This document shows positions 1 to 9,229 of a stretch of DNA of 64,000 bases, in pieces. Source of the DNA: Armatimonadetes bacterium Uphvl-Ar1 (GTDB taxonomy: Bacteria; Armatimonadota; Fimbriimonadia; Fimbriimonadales; Fimbriimonadaceae); contig CP021423.1 of NCBI GenBank assembly GCA_002162075.1, forward strand, positions 372,001 to 436,000, in the 5' to 3' direction. Within the stretch, counting starts at the first letter, position 1, and the number at the start of each line of letters is the position of its first letter. The translations under genes and the position numbers were made by a program. Below the pieces are notes generated by a model. That model saw nothing but the letters and a program-made list of their open reading frames with translations, had not been told where the DNA came from and did not search any database.

Positions 1-508
1 GGAACTCTCTTTCGGCGGGTGATCCGACGACGGGTTCGAGTTGCCAGATATCGCCAAAAGCGACGATGGGGACACCGCCGAAGGGGTATTCGGATTGGCG
101 GTTTTTGCGGAGGGAGATGCTGATAGCGTCGAGGAGGTCGGCCCTGACCATCGAGATTTCATCGAGGTAGATGAGTTGGAGGGCGTTGATCAGGCGGGAT
201 TTGGGGTGTCCGCCACGGAAGAGAGGGATTTCGGCGGTTTCGGGATCCATAGGACCGAGGGGAAAATTGAAGAAGCTATGAATGGTTTGCCCCCCGGCAT
301 TGAGGGCGGCGATTCCGGTGGGGGCGACGGTGACACTTTTGAGTTCGAGAGTATTGCGGAGGTGACGCAGGAGGGTGGATTTTCCGGTTCCGGCGCGTCC
401 GGTGACGAAAATGAGTCGGCCCCCGAAGGTTGATTCTTGGATTTGTTGGAGGGCGGCTTGTTGTTCGTGGCTGAGGGTGGGTTCTCCGGGAAGGATTGAA
501 GTTGACAT
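1..508 (-). CDS. PIF1-like DNA helicase, N-terminal part (cut by window edge)
   Basis: The reading frame opens at ATG 506-508 behind a good ribosome site (GGGAGGAA) and runs off the left edge of the window. Visible motifs are a Walker A GRAGTGKST near residues 37-45, the PIF1-type 'PTGIAALN' motif near 61, a Walker B LDEIS near 113-117 and the 'GDIWQLEPV' motif near 150-158, which matches the GDxxQLxPV signature of PIF1/RecD2-type superfamily 1B helicases. The family unwinds DNA 5'->3' and acts on stalled forks and G-quadruplexes. About 169 residues are visible; the C-terminal helicase motifs lie outside the window. Confidence 0.85.
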   Translation of the reverse strand, partial: MSTSILPGEPTLSHEQQAALQQIQESTFGGRLIFVTGRAGTGKSTLLRHLRNTLELKSVTVAPTGIAALNAGGQTIHSFFNFPLGPMDPETAEIPLFRGGHPKSRLINALQLIYLDEISMVRADLLDAISISLRKNRQSEYPFGGVPIVAFGDIWQLEPVVGSPAEREF

Positions 509-535
509 TGATTTGAAATTCCTCCCTTGACGATT

Positions 536-611
536 TGGCCCGGCTGAGAGGATTCGAACCTCCGACTTCTTCCTCCGGAGGGAAGCGCTCTATCCACTGA
601 GCTACAGCCGG
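536..611 (-). tRNA. tRNA-Arg (anticodon CCG)
   Basis: The reverse strand folds as a full cloverleaf: acceptor CCGGCTG pairs with CAGCCGG, D arm GCTC/GAGC, anticodon stem CTTCC/GGAAG around loop CTCCGGA (anticodon CCG), T arm GGAGG/CCTCT with TTCGAAT loop, and an encoded 3' CCA at 536-538. It lies between the helicase and the TetR gene, both on the same strand. Confidence 0.95.
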
Positions 612-621
612 GTGCGGTTTG

Positions 622-1188
622 CTATTTTAGCTGATCGGTCATGAAGAGTGGTGCTTTGGCGATTTGTTCGAACGGTACGGGGTGGGAAAGGAGGCCGTTG
701 ATGCGGAGGGTAGCGATTCCGTGAATGAGCGCCCAGGCGTGGAGGGCACGGGGGTCGTTTGGGTTATGGGTGTTGAAGTGTTTGAGAAGGGTCTTGTAGG
801 CAGCGGTTGAGGCTTGCTCGAGTTCGGAACTTTCGCAGTTGGTGGCGAGGATGGGGGAGAACATGAGTTGGTAGAGATGGGGGTTGTGGACGGCAAATGT
901 GATGTATGTTTCGCACCCGGCGGAGAGGTTTTTTGCGGGAGCGAGGAGCATTTCTAGTTGTTGAAAGCCTTTGGAGGCGAGGGCGGCGAGGAAGTCTTCT
1001 TTTGTGGGGAAGTGTTTGTAGGGGGCGTTTGGGCTGACGTTGACAGTTCGGGCAACTTCTCGGAGGGAGATTTTGTCGGGGCCATGGGATTCGAGGATGG
1101 GGAGTGCGGCTGTGATGAGGGTATCGCGGAGGTTGCCGTGGTGGTATTTCTTGGGGCTTTCGGGATGTGATGTTGACATTGTCACCAT
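622..1188 (-). CDS. TetR/AcrR-family transcriptional regulator
   Basis: A 188-aa protein with the standard TetR N-terminal helix-turn-helix: 'ISLREVARTVNVSPNAPYKHFPTKEDFLAAL' region at residues about 40-70, followed by a helical ligand-binding domain of the TetR_C_33/WHG type ('AWALIHGIATLRINGLL' near the C-terminus). The start could be ATG 1188 or ATG 1179; neither has a strong ribosome site. It is divergent from a flavodoxin-fold oxidoreductase, and an inverted repeat overlaps its start codon, so autoregulation and control of the neighbour is the likely arrangement. The inducer cannot be read from sequence. Confidence 0.88.
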   Translation of the reverse strand: MVTMSTSHPESPKKYHHGNLRDTLITAALPILESHGPDKISLREVARTVNVSPNAPYKHFPTKEDFLAALASKGFQQLEMLLAPAKNLSAGCETYITFAVHNPHLYQLMFSPILATNCESSELEQASTAAYKTLLKHFNTHNPNDPRALHAWALIHGIATLRINGLLSHPVPFEQIAKAPLFMTDQLK

Positions 1189-1214
1189 TCACTGTTTATG
1201 ATGTTGACAGTGAA
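1188..1214. promoter_or_regulatory. Candidate TetR operator (inverted repeat)
   Basis: Perfect 8-bp arms TTCACTGT (1188-1195) and ACAGTGAA (1207-1214) separated by 11 bp lie in the divergent intergenic region. The left arm overlaps the regulator start codon and GTTGACA, a -35-like hexamer for the oxidoreductase, overlaps the right arm. Position and symmetry fit a TetR dimer site repressing both genes; binding is inferred. Confidence 0.6.
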
Positions 1215-1256
1215 CACTTTTGATTTTGGTTGATCGAAGGGTTCGGAGTCAAGGAA

Positions 1257-1826
1257 ATGAAGAAGATTTTGGTTTTGGATTGCCACCCGAGGGCGGGGAG
1301 TTTGGGTTCGGCTTTGGCCGATGCTTATGCGGAGGGAGCAAAAGGGGTGGACGTTCGGAGGCTGGCATTGCGCGATTTGAAGATTGATTGGGGTCGTGAT
1401 CCGGGAAAGAAGCCGCCAGTTGAGCTTGATATAGCGACGGCTCAGGCAGCGATTGGTGAGGCAGATCATTTGGTTTTTGTGTTTCCGGTTTATTGGGGGA
1501 CATTTCCGGCGCAGCTGAAAGGATTTTTGGATTTGGTTTTCACGAGTGGGTTTGCGTTTGAGTACCAGGAGAATGGAATTCCGAGGGGGTTGCTTGCGGG
1601 AAAGTCGGCGCGCCTAATTTATACGAGTGACACTCCGGGATTTTTGTGGCGATGGGTGATTGGGATGCCGGCGGAGAAGACTTTGCGGATGGCGGTTTTG
1701 TGGCTTTGTGGGATTCGGAAGGTTAAGCGGACGATGTTTGGTCCGGTGGTGAAGAGTGCAGCGGATCAGCGGGCGGGGTGGTTGGAGCGAGTGCGGGGGT
1801 TTGGTGAGAGGGATAGTCGCAAGTAA
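1257..1826 (+). CDS. Flavodoxin-fold NAD(P)H oxidoreductase (flavodoxin_2/MdaB-like)
   Basis: The protein begins MKKILVLDCHPRAGSLG, the FMN/FAD-phosphate loop of NAD(P)H:quinone oxidoreductases, and carries the 'VFVFPVYWGTFPAQLKGFLD' flavin-binding segment near residue 80. Length (about 189 aa) is usual for the family, which reduces quinones or nitro/azo compounds in the cytoplasm. ATG 1257 is chosen because GGAG ends eight bases upstream; an in-frame TTG at 1230 is the alternative. Divergent TetR control suggests induction by a toxic electrophile, which is inference. Confidence 0.85.
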   Translation: MKKILVLDCHPRAGSLGSALADAYAEGAKGVDVRRLALRDLKIDWGRDPGKKPPVELDIATAQAAIGEADHLVFVFPVYWGTFPAQLKGFLDLVFTSGFAFEYQENGIPRGLLAGKSARLIYTSDTPGFLWRWVIGMPAEKTLRMAVLWLCGIRKVKRTMFGPVVKSAADQRAGWLERVRGFGERDSRK

Positions 1827-1893
1827 CTTCTTTCACTTTGTTCTTAACTTTGCGAATTGATTTCATGGGATGCGCGTGGGGAATACTGTAGCT

Positions 1894-3872
1894 ATGCGCA
1901 GATTTGTGGTGGTTGTTGTTGGTTTGAGTTTTATGGGATTGGCTCAGGCGACAATTGGGTTGGACGTTCGCGATGTGGTCGCGGCTCAGGGGCGGGGAGT
2001 GAGGGCTCAGCGCGGCTTGATTCAATTGCGACTGCAACGAAAATTGTGAATTGGCGGGCGGATGGCAAGATTACTTTTCAGATTCAAACAGTTGCGCGGG
2101 ATGGCAGGGTCGGGATGAAGTTGAACATTTGGGGATTTGGGACACCTGATCGGGAAGCTGGGGCACCGGGTTCGAGACCAGAGGCACCGAAGAGTTCTTT
2201 GACAAAAGTTGGGCGTTTGGTTGCGAGTATCCCAGTGTCAACGGCTCCAGCGAGTGGTTTTGAAGTCAAGCTGAAAGATTTTATGCCTTGGCCGACGAAG
2301 TTGGTGACGTTGGGCGGCGGGAGTTCTGCGGCACCGGGGATTTCTGCTTCGGTTCATTCTCAGAATTTGAAGGACGCTTTGGCTGAGATTGAGAAGTCCG
2401 GCACATTGAATTACACGGCTCAGTTGGTGGCGGATGATGGGGGGGCGAGTAACTGGGTAGTTTTTCAATATGGCGAGCCCAAACCTTCTGGGGCGGCTCC
2501 TGGAATTGAGATTGAGACACAGGCAGGTACGCCTGAGTTTCCGGCGACATGGGGGAAGGAGAGAACATTTAGTGATTCTAGTTTGCCGATGAATTTTCGG
2601 TTCACGGGGTTGCCGAGCGGGTCGAAGGTTTGGTTGCAGATTGCTCGTGATTCGTTTCATCCGGCGTGGTCATTTTTTGGGAACATCAAAAACGAGGTGG
2701 TTTGGCGTGAGGTGACAGGGGGAAAAATTGCGGTCACGGCAAAGGATTTGGTTGCCCAAAAATATCCGGCGGTTTTTGTGGCTCGGGTGGTGTGTTTGAC
2801 TCCGCAGGGAGATTTGGCAGCGATGCCTTCGGGGCAGATTAAGTTGACCAAGCAAGCGGTGCAGGTAGTTCAGCCAAGCAATTCTGGTCCGGAGAAAAAG
2901 TTGAGCTATACGGTCGAGCTGATCGGATGGGAGCCAGCTTATTTGGGGGATGCCTTTGATCAGTACCGGTTCGTCGTGGGGAGAAAGCTGGACGCAAAGA
3001 TTGAAGGAAATGTAACTGAGATCATTGGGAAAGCTCCGGCAGTTGGGGATAAGGTGTTTCTACCGCCGAGTGAGCCGAAGAAGGATGACCCTTGGTATAA
3101 AAAGGTGTTTAAGGCTGTTGCGACGGTGTTAGATTTTATTAAAATTGGTCTCCAGCAACTTTTCACTGGTCCGCAGAAAGGTGCTCAGATTCTTCTCTAC
3201 AATTTGTATAGGGCCTCTGCGCAAGGTCTTGGAATATCTAATGATCAAGCGGTCAAAACTTGGAACAAGGCGACGGATGTGTATTTAGCTCCGGGTCAGG
3301 CGGTTGATTACTTGCCCAGATATGTATCGAAGGGCAAAGACTATGTTGCGGCTAAGATTCTCGACGACTTGAATGTGAAAGATCCTAAGACTCGATCAGC
3401 CCTGTCAGGTCAATTGCGTGGAGTGATCGAATCTGAGATTTCAAAGCAGTCTTACCTTTCGGAAAGTTCGAGTCAGTTAATGGGATTGGCACCTGACCCC
3501 GATTTCGCCGTTCGACCGGGTTTGGCTTATGTTCGGGTGAAGGCGAGTCAGGTGGCGGGGTTGCCAGCAGATTATCGTCAGGCGGGTCCAGTGATTGATC
3601 TCAAGGTGGGCTGTATTTGGCAGAATGCGTCGTTGTTGGGGACGAGTCCTCAGTATGCAGATTTGTTCCAGCGGTCGTTTGCAGGGCCAACAATGGCTTC
3701 GGGTGAGACCATTATTTTGGCTATTCCTTTGGATTGGCATTGGAGTTACAAGAGTAATAAGGATAGTTGGAGGAACTCCTATGCTTATGCCCAGAAAGCG
3801 CGGTATATGCTGGACGGTAAGGAGGTCAAGGGTGATCTTGTTGGGAAAGCCTGGGGGACAACGCTTAAGTGA
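1894..3872 (+). pseudogene. Large exported protein of unknown function, frame broken near 1989-1997
   Basis: ATG 1894 starts a clean Sec signal peptide (MRRFVVVVVGLSFMGLAQA), but this frame stops at about 2047. The next frame stays open from there to 3872 for more than 600 residues. Adding one G in the run GGGGCGGGG (1989-1997) joins them into one protein continuing AQGAGSEGSARLDSIATATK. The body has no family I recognise: an N-terminal Ser/Pro/Gly-rich part, then 'YTVELIGWEPAYLGDAFDQYRF' and a lysine-rich amphipathic segment near residue 400. An exported protein is clear from the leader; its function is not. The break may be a sequencing error. Confidence 0.6.
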
Positions 3873-3927
3873 CTCTGGTGAATTGAGTCTGCTTGAAGGG
3901 ATGTTGTTGCAGTCATAATTACTGGTG

Positions 3928-4404
3928 ATGACCGATCGGCCGAGTTGGGACACCTACTTCATGGATATTGCTCATCTGGTGAAGACGCGGGCGACTTGTC
4001 CTCGTCGCCAGGTGGGGGCAGTGGTTGTTCGGGATCGGCGAATTGTTGCGACGGGCTATAACGGGGCACCGAAGGGGTTGAAACACTGTCCGGAGGAGGG
4101 TCCGAGTCATGATTGGCCGACGGGTTGCATGCGGGCGGGGCATTGTATTCGGAGTTTGCATGCGGAGCAGAATGCGCTATTGCAGGCGGCGATGATCGGA
4201 GTTCCTTGTGAGGGGGCGGTAATGTATGTGACTTGTCAGCCGTGCAATATGTGCGCGAAGATGATCATCAATGCGGGGATTTCGCAGGTGATTTATGAGG
4301 GGGATTACCCGGATGATTTTTCGATGGAGCTGTTTGAGGAGTCGGGGCTTGAGGTTTATCGGTATATGGCGGGTGAGCGGGAGCGGGTGGAGTTCGCTCG
4401 GTGA
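3928..4404 (+). CDS. dCMP/deoxycytidylate deaminase family protein
   Basis: A 158-aa zinc deaminase. The HAE motif ('SLHAEQNAL') supplies the zinc ligand His and catalytic Glu, and 'TCQPCNMCAKMI' supplies the two zinc-binding Cys. 'TCPRRQVGAVVVRDRRIVATGYNG' is typical of dCMP deaminases and ComEB. The family converts dCMP to dUMP for dTTP synthesis. ATG 3928 directly follows an in-frame GTG 3925, and neither has a strong ribosome site. The stop overlaps the GTG start of the WecA-like gene by four bases (GTGA), so they are translationally coupled. Confidence 0.9.
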   Translation: MTDRPSWDTYFMDIAHLVKTRATCPRRQVGAVVVRDRRIVATGYNGAPKGLKHCPEEGPSHDWPTGCMRAGHCIRSLHAEQNALLQAAMIGVPCEGAVMYVTCQPCNMCAKMIINAGISQVIYEGDYPDDFSMELFEESGLEVYRYMAGERERVEFAR

Positions 4405-5423
4405 GTTTTCTTTTTGAACTGTTGGGAGATTTTGGCTATTCGGGCTTTTTCCCGGGTTTTCGAGCGGCTTTGTTAACAGGTTTGATCTCGATGGTTGTTG
4501 TTTTGATTACGACACCTTTTGCGATGAAACTTGCCCACAAATACGGTGCGGTGGATGATCCCACTCGGGATGAGCGGCGGGTTCATACGAAGATTACGCC
4601 GAGGTGGGGCGGGCTCTCGGTTTGGCTTGGAGTGGTGGTAGCGGTTGGAGTGATTTTGCCATTTGCTTATCCTGAGGTGCCCTACGCGAACTATGTGGTT
4701 GGAATTTTTTTGGCGAGTATTTTGGTGCTGATTTTGGGGTTGGTGGATGATGTTGTGCAGCTTTCGGCGAAGTGGCAGATGTTGGTGATGTTGGTGGCGG
4801 GGGTGGGGGTTCAGTTTTTGTACAGTGATGTGGGGCGGGTTCAGATTCAGGGGGTGAATTTGGCGGGGAATTGGATAGATTTTGGGATATGGGCGGTGCC
4901 GCTCACGGCTATTTATATATTTGTTGTGACGAAGACGATGGATACTATTGATGGAATTGACGGATTGAGCAGTGGGATTGCGGCGATCAGTGCGGGGACG
5001 ATTGCGGTGATTGCAAGCATCGAAGGTCAGCCGAGAGTGGCTTTGATTGCAATGGCGATCGCGGGGGCTTGCTTGGGATTTTTGCGATATAACTACAATC
5101 CGGCGAAGATATTTTTGGGGGGTGGTGCGCCATTGATTGGGTTCTTGCTGGCGAGTTTGAGCGTAGTGGGAGCGATGAAAACGGCGACGACGTTTGCGGT
5201 TTTGGTGCCGCTGTTTTTGTTTGGGATTCCGCTCTTTGATGCAGGGTTTGTGGTGATTCGGCGGGTGTTGAGTGGGAGTCCGATTACGAGCCCGGATAAA
5301 CGCCATGTGCACCATACGCTTTTGAAATATGGGTTTACTCAGAAGCAGACGGTTTGGATCCTTTACTTGGTGGCGATTGCGCTGAGTGGAGCGATCCTGT
5401 TTATGGTGAGACAGAATGGCTAA
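4401..5423 (+). CDS. wecA: UDP-GlcNAc:undecaprenyl-phosphate GlcNAc-1-phosphate transferase (WecA/TagO-like)
   Basis: A 340-aa polytopic membrane protein of the MraY/WecA/TagO family. It has the cytoplasmic loop 'DDPTRDERRVHTKITPRWGG', the magnesium-binding 'LGLVDDVVQL' and 'DTIDGIDGLSSG' motifs, and the C-terminal histidine loop 'HVHHTLLKYG' that separates WecA/TagO from MraY. It attaches GlcNAc-1-P to undecaprenyl phosphate, the first step of surface polysaccharide or teichoic-type polymer synthesis. It starts with GTG overlapping the deaminase stop and overlaps the next gene by eight bases, consistent with one operon. Confidence 0.9.
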   Translation: MSFLFELLGDFGYSGFFPGFRAALLTGLISMVVVLITTPFAMKLAHKYGAVDDPTRDERRVHTKITPRWGGLSVWLGVVVAVGVILPFAYPEVPYANYVVGIFLASILVLILGLVDDVVQLSAKWQMLVMLVAGVGVQFLYSDVGRVQIQGVNLAGNWIDFGIWAVPLTAIYIFVVTKTMDTIDGIDGLSSGIAAISAGTIAVIASIEGQPRVALIAMAIAGACLGFLRYNYNPAKIFLGGGAPLIGFLLASLSVVGAMKTATTFAVLVPLFLFGIPLFDAGFVVIRRVLSGSPITSPDKRHVHHTLLKYGFTQKQTVWILYLVAIALSGAILFMVRQNG

Positions 5424-6552
5424 GCCGAAGGTGATGTTTGTGGTGGGGACGCGACCGGACGCGATCAAGACGGCTCCCGTGGTTCGTGAATTTCGTCAGT
5501 TTCCGGAGCTAGTAGATACTGTTTTGGTGAGTACGGGGCAGCATCGAGAGATGCTTTGGCAGGCGTTGGAGGCGTTTGATTTGAAGGCGGATTATGACTT
5601 GGAAGTCATGACGCATGGTCAGACATTGGCGGGGGTGACTCAGAAAATTTTGGGGGGATTGGATGGTTTGTTAGAGGAGCATCGGCCGGATATGGTTTTT
5701 GCTCAGGGGGATACGACGACGACGTTTGTTGCAGGTTTGGCGAGTTTTTATAGACAAATTCCATATGGGCATATTGAAGCGGGGTTAAGGACGCCAGATA
5801 TTTTCAACCCTTTTCCGGAGGAGTTTAATCGAAGGGCAGTTGGGTTATTTGCGGCGTTGCATTTTCCGCCGACGAAGTGGAGTGAGCAGAATTTGCTGCG
5901 GGAGGGGGTTGATCCGGCGCGGGTTTTTGTGACCGGGAATACGGGGATCGATGCGGTTTTGCATACATCGAAGGCGAACGACATGCGGTGGTATTCGGAT
6001 TGGCCGGGTCGGGTGGTTTTGTTGACTACGCATCGGCGAGAAAATTGGGGGGCTCCTCAAGAGCAGATTGCTCGGGCGGCGCGCCAGTTAGTGGATGAAT
6101 TTGAGGATGTGAAGCTTGTGGTGGCGATGCACAAGAATCCGGCGGTGCGGGAGACATTGCGAGGGATTTTGGATGGGCATCGGCGCATTGACTTGATTGA
6201 GCCGCCGGATTATGCGGACTTTGTGAAGTTGATGCAGCGGGCGCACTTGATTCTGACGGATTCGGGAGGAGTTCAGGAAGAGGCTCCGAGTTTTGGGATT
6301 CCGGTCTTGGTTCTGCGGACGACGACGGAGCGACCGGAGGGGGTTGATGCGGGGACAGCGAAGCTGATCGGGACGGAAGAGGAAGTGGTTTTTGCCGAAG
6401 GGCGGCGGCTATTGGCGGACGATGCGGCGTATGGTGCAATGGCGAATTCGACTTCGCCTTATGGGGATGGGAAGGCTTCGGCGAGGATTCGTTTTGCAAC
6501 GCTCCGGCATTTGGGGATCGTGAGTCCTGAGAGGGCGATGTGGGTTTATTAG
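5416..6552 (+). CDS. wecB: UDP-N-acetylglucosamine 2-epimerase (non-hydrolysing)
   Basis: A 378-aa protein of the WecB/MnaA family: N-terminal 'MFVVGTRPDAIKTAPVVREF', central 'HIEAGLRTPDIFNPFPEEFNRR' and C-terminal 'DSGGVQEEAPSFGIPVLVLRTTTERPEG', the UDP-binding signature. It interconverts UDP-GlcNAc and UDP-ManNAc in the cytoplasm, feeding surface polymer synthesis. It overlaps wecA upstream and uppP downstream, so the three genes are probably co-transcribed and linked by the undecaprenyl carrier pathway. Confidence 0.93.
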   Translation: MAKPKVMFVVGTRPDAIKTAPVVREFRQFPELVDTVLVSTGQHREMLWQALEAFDLKADYDLEVMTHGQTLAGVTQKILGGLDGLLEEHRPDMVFAQGDTTTTFVAGLASFYRQIPYGHIEAGLRTPDIFNPFPEEFNRRAVGLFAALHFPPTKWSEQNLLREGVDPARVFVTGNTGIDAVLHTSKANDMRWYSDWPGRVVLLTTHRRENWGAPQEQIARAARQLVDEFEDVKLVVAMHKNPAVRETLRGILDGHRRIDLIEPPDYADFVKLMQRAHLILTDSGGVQEEAPSFGIPVLVLRTTTERPEGVDAGTAKLIGTEEEVVFAEGRRLLADDAAYGAMANSTSPYGDGKASARIRFATLRHLGIVSPERAMWVY

Positions 6553-7361
6553 AAGCAATTATCCTTGGATTAGTGCAGGGATTGACGGAATTCTTGCCGA
6601 TAAGTTCGAGCGGTCACGTTTTGCTGGTGCCGGCGCTGTTTGGTTGGGATGATGCGGGGAGTGGCTTTACGGCGGTCATTCAGCTGGGGACACTGCTGGC
6701 GGTATTGATTTACTTTTGGGGAGATATTGTCCAGACACTGCGGGGTTGGACGGCGGGTTTTCGTGACCCGACAAAACGGACGGGGGTGGATTGGAATTTG
6801 GGTTGGGGGGTTGTTGCGGGAACGATTCCAATTGCGGTGGTGGGTTTGCTTTTTGAGGAGCAGATTGACACGACCTTGCGGAGTCCGCTGATTGTGGCGG
6901 GGGCACTTGCCGGTTTTGGTTTGCTGATGGGGGTCGCTGATCGAGTGGGGGTGAAGCAACGCAGTTTCGCGGAGTTGACGATTAAGGACTGCGTGGTGAT
7001 GGGATTGTGGCAGTGCCTGGCTTTGATTCCGGGGAGTAGTCGGAGTGGTTCGACAATGACGGGAGGTTTGTTTGGGGGATTTGACCGAGCGACGGCGGCG
7101 CGGGTTTCGTTCTTGCTTTCTATTCCGAGTGTGGCGGCAAGTGGTTTGTATAAGTTGTATAAGGAAAGAAGCGACTTATTGGGTGAGGGGGCAATGCCGA
7201 CGGTTGTGGCGACGGTGGTGGCGTTTTTGAGTGGTTGGATGGCGATTGCTTTTTTGATGAAGTTCTTGCAATCGAAGTCATTGATGGTCTTTGTGGTTTA
7301 TCGAGTGATATTGGCGGCGGTTGTTGCGGGGTTGGTTTATCAGGGATTTTTTGTGAGGTAG
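6540..7361 (+). CDS. uppP: Undecaprenyl-diphosphatase UppP/BacA
   Basis: A 273-aa polytopic membrane phosphatase. The N-terminal motif 'GLVQGLTEFLPISSSGHVLL' holds the (E/Q)xxxE and SSSGH residues, and 'LIPGSSRSGSTMTGGL' is the second phosphate-binding motif. It recycles undecaprenyl pyrophosphate to the monophosphate carrier and gives low-level bacitracin resistance in other bacteria. The start is GTG 6540, inside the wecB end. Its place after wecA/wecB fits carrier supply for surface polymers. Confidence 0.93.
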   Translation: MGLLEAIILGLVQGLTEFLPISSSGHVLLVPALFGWDDAGSGFTAVIQLGTLLAVLIYFWGDIVQTLRGWTAGFRDPTKRTGVDWNLGWGVVAGTIPIAVVGLLFEEQIDTTLRSPLIVAGALAGFGLLMGVADRVGVKQRSFAELTIKDCVVMGLWQCLALIPGSSRSGSTMTGGLFGGFDRATAARVSFLLSIPSVAASGLYKLYKERSDLLGEGAMPTVVATVVAFLSGWMAIAFLMKFLQSKSLMVFVVYRVILAAVVAGLVYQGFFVR

Positions 7362-7364
7362 GGC

Positions 7365-7954
7365 ATGGGGTTTTTCAAGAAATCTGGTCCGAAGGTTTAT
7401 CCGAAGAAGATGATTGTGGGGCTGGGGAACCCCGGTTCGCAATATGTGCGGACTCGGCACAACGTGGGTTTTGATGTGATTGATTTGCTGGCGGAGAGGC
7501 ACAAAGTGAAGGTGAACGTTAGCCGGAAGCAGGCTTTGATTGCCGAGCTCGAACTTTTTGGGGTGGGGGTGGCCTTGGTGAAACCGCTGACCTTTATGAA
7601 CTTGAGTGGTCGGGCGGTGAAGGAACTAGCATCGGGGTATGGGATCCGACCAGAGGATATTTTGGTTGTGACGGATGATCTTGATTTGACGACAGGGGTG
7701 GTGAAGATGAAACCGAAGGGATCGAGCGGGGACACAACGGGCACAAGTCGATTATTGCGAGCCTGGGGAGCGAGGAGTATCCTCGGATCAAGATCGGGAT
7801 TGGGAAGGCAGGGAAGACGATTGACCATGTATTGGGGCGATTTGACCCGGACGACCGGGCATTGGTTGACCGGTGTATTGAGCGGTCGGCGGATGGGGCG
7901 GAGCGGTGGGTGACGGATGGGACAGAGCGGGCAATGAACTTTGTCAACGGGTGA
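7365..7954 (+). pseudogene. pth: Peptidyl-tRNA hydrolase, frame broken at 7728-7731
   Basis: The first 120 residues carry Pth landmarks: 'GLGNPGSQYVRTRHNVGF' (active-site His), 'KPLTFMNLSG' and 'VTDDLDL'. After 'KPKGSSG' the frame is wrong; reading one base over gives 'GHNGHKSIIASLGSEEYPRIKIGIG' and a normal Pth C-terminus ending at 7954. One extra G in the G4 run at 7728-7731 restores a full-length protein. Pth releases stalled peptidyl-tRNA and is generally essential, so a real knock-out is unlikely and a one-base sequence error is the better explanation. It follows uppP by three bases. Confidence 0.88.
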
Positions 7955-7987
7955 AACGCGGCGGATTGAGGGTGCGTAGAGAGGCGT

Positions 7988-8358
7988 ATGAATTGTCCGA
8001 GGAATTGTGGTGCGGCGATGGTGACGACGGAAAAGCAGGGGATCATGATTGACTACTGCCCGAAGTGCCACGGGATTTGGCTAGACAATGGTGAGTTGGA
8101 GAAGTTTATTGAGCTTTCGGATATTGGGGGAAGGAAGCAGTTTATTCACCGCCGCCGGTGGGTGGGGTTTTGAATCCGGGGACACCTCAGTCTCCCCAGG
8201 CGCCGTATGCTCCTCCGGGGGCGGTTGATCCGAGAGCGGCTTATTACCAGCAGAAGTATGGTCACAAGCATGCTAAATATGGTTACAAGTACGGCCCGCA
8301 TGGGAAGTACGGGGGGAAGATGGGAAAGATGCGGAGTTTCTTCGACATTTTTGATTGA
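7988..8358 (+). pseudogene. zf-TFIIB zinc-ribbon protein, frame broken near 8150
   Basis: The N-terminus 'MNCPRNCGAAM...YCPKCHGIWLDNGELEKF' is a zf-TFIIB zinc ribbon, a family of small bacterial proteins of unsettled role. The frame ends at 8173, but the next frame supplies a tail 'VGGVLNPGTPQSPQAPYAPPGA...' rich in Tyr, His, Lys and Gly and ending SFFDIFD at 8358. Adding one C near 8148-8157 merges both into one protein of about 123 aa. Such proteins commonly have a charged, low-complexity tail. The break is probably a sequence error. Confidence 0.65.
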
Positions 8359-8365
8359 GGGTTAG

Positions 8366-9229
8366 AGAAGCAAAGAGCCCCTTGGCGGCGATAAGGATCG
8401 GGGTGGGGTTAAGACGACGTTTCATGCTGGGTTGAAGAATGATGATGTTCAGACTTCCGCTTTGCAAGTGATTGGGGCGGCGAAGGTGTTTGATGCTTTT
8501 GGGAATGACCTTTCTTCGACGGGGGCTTTGGAAGAGTCAGTTTGGTCATGCCGGGAAGTTTGGCTACCAGCAGGACGCAGATTCTGGGCTGAAACTTCTT
8601 GGGCATCGGTATTACGATTCGAGTACGGGGCGGTTTTGACTCGTGATCCGAGAAAGGATGGGCGGAATTGGTATTCATATTGTGAGAATAATCCGATTTC
8701 ACAAATTGATCCAAACGGACTAGATTCGTATGTTTGGGCTGGATTTTCGGGAGGAACTGTCGCCCAGGGACAAGTAGTCGTTACTATTGGTATGGACTCT
8801 AATGGAGATATCATTCTCGGCTTTGATATCGGTAGCGGTTGGTTTGCCGGAGTGGGTGGCAGCATCGGAGGAATGGGGTGTAGAGATGACATGGAGCCAG
8901 GCTCGACCCATGAAGACGCTCACGGTGGTTCGGTAAACGGTCAAATTGGCCCTATAGGTGCCGAATTTCCAATAACAGATAAGAAAGGACTAGATATTGG
9001 AAAAGGACGATATGGAACTGGCAATGGACTTGGATTTGGGTTAAACTAAGGACGATCTTGGCGTTGGAACATTTCTGCATACCTCAGGAAAGTTCAAAGA
9101 GGAATTCGAGATATGTTGGACTATGGTCGAGGGATTTTGGATGAAGTAGTAAAAGGAATTACTAGTGATATTGGTAAGCCCGTAGACTGGTCACCACTCA
9201 GGGGAGTTCCAAATGGGAGGCCATTTTAG
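8366..9229 (+). pseudogene. Orphan Rhs C-terminal (toxin tip) fragment, decayed
   Basis: There is no start, but the frames encode the end of an Rhs core: 'VFDAFGNDLSSTGALEE', then in another frame 'QFGHAGKFGYQQDADSGLKLLGHRYYDSSTGRF', then 'LTRDPRKDGRNWYSYCENNPISQIDPNG', the RHS repeat-associated core boundary. A Gly-rich tip follows. Changes in frame occur near 8536 and at the T4 run near 8634 (T5 expected). A TAA at 9047-9049 interrupts the tip, but the same frame continues 'GRSWRWNISAYLRKVQRGIRDMLDYG' to a TAG at 9227-9229. It looks like a displaced, non-expressed toxin cassette. Confidence 0.6.

Noticed and set aside
4473-5468. 331-aa open frame on the minus strand
   Set aside because: Antisense of wecA; His/Asn/Arg-rich composition typical of a shadow frame in G-rich genes.
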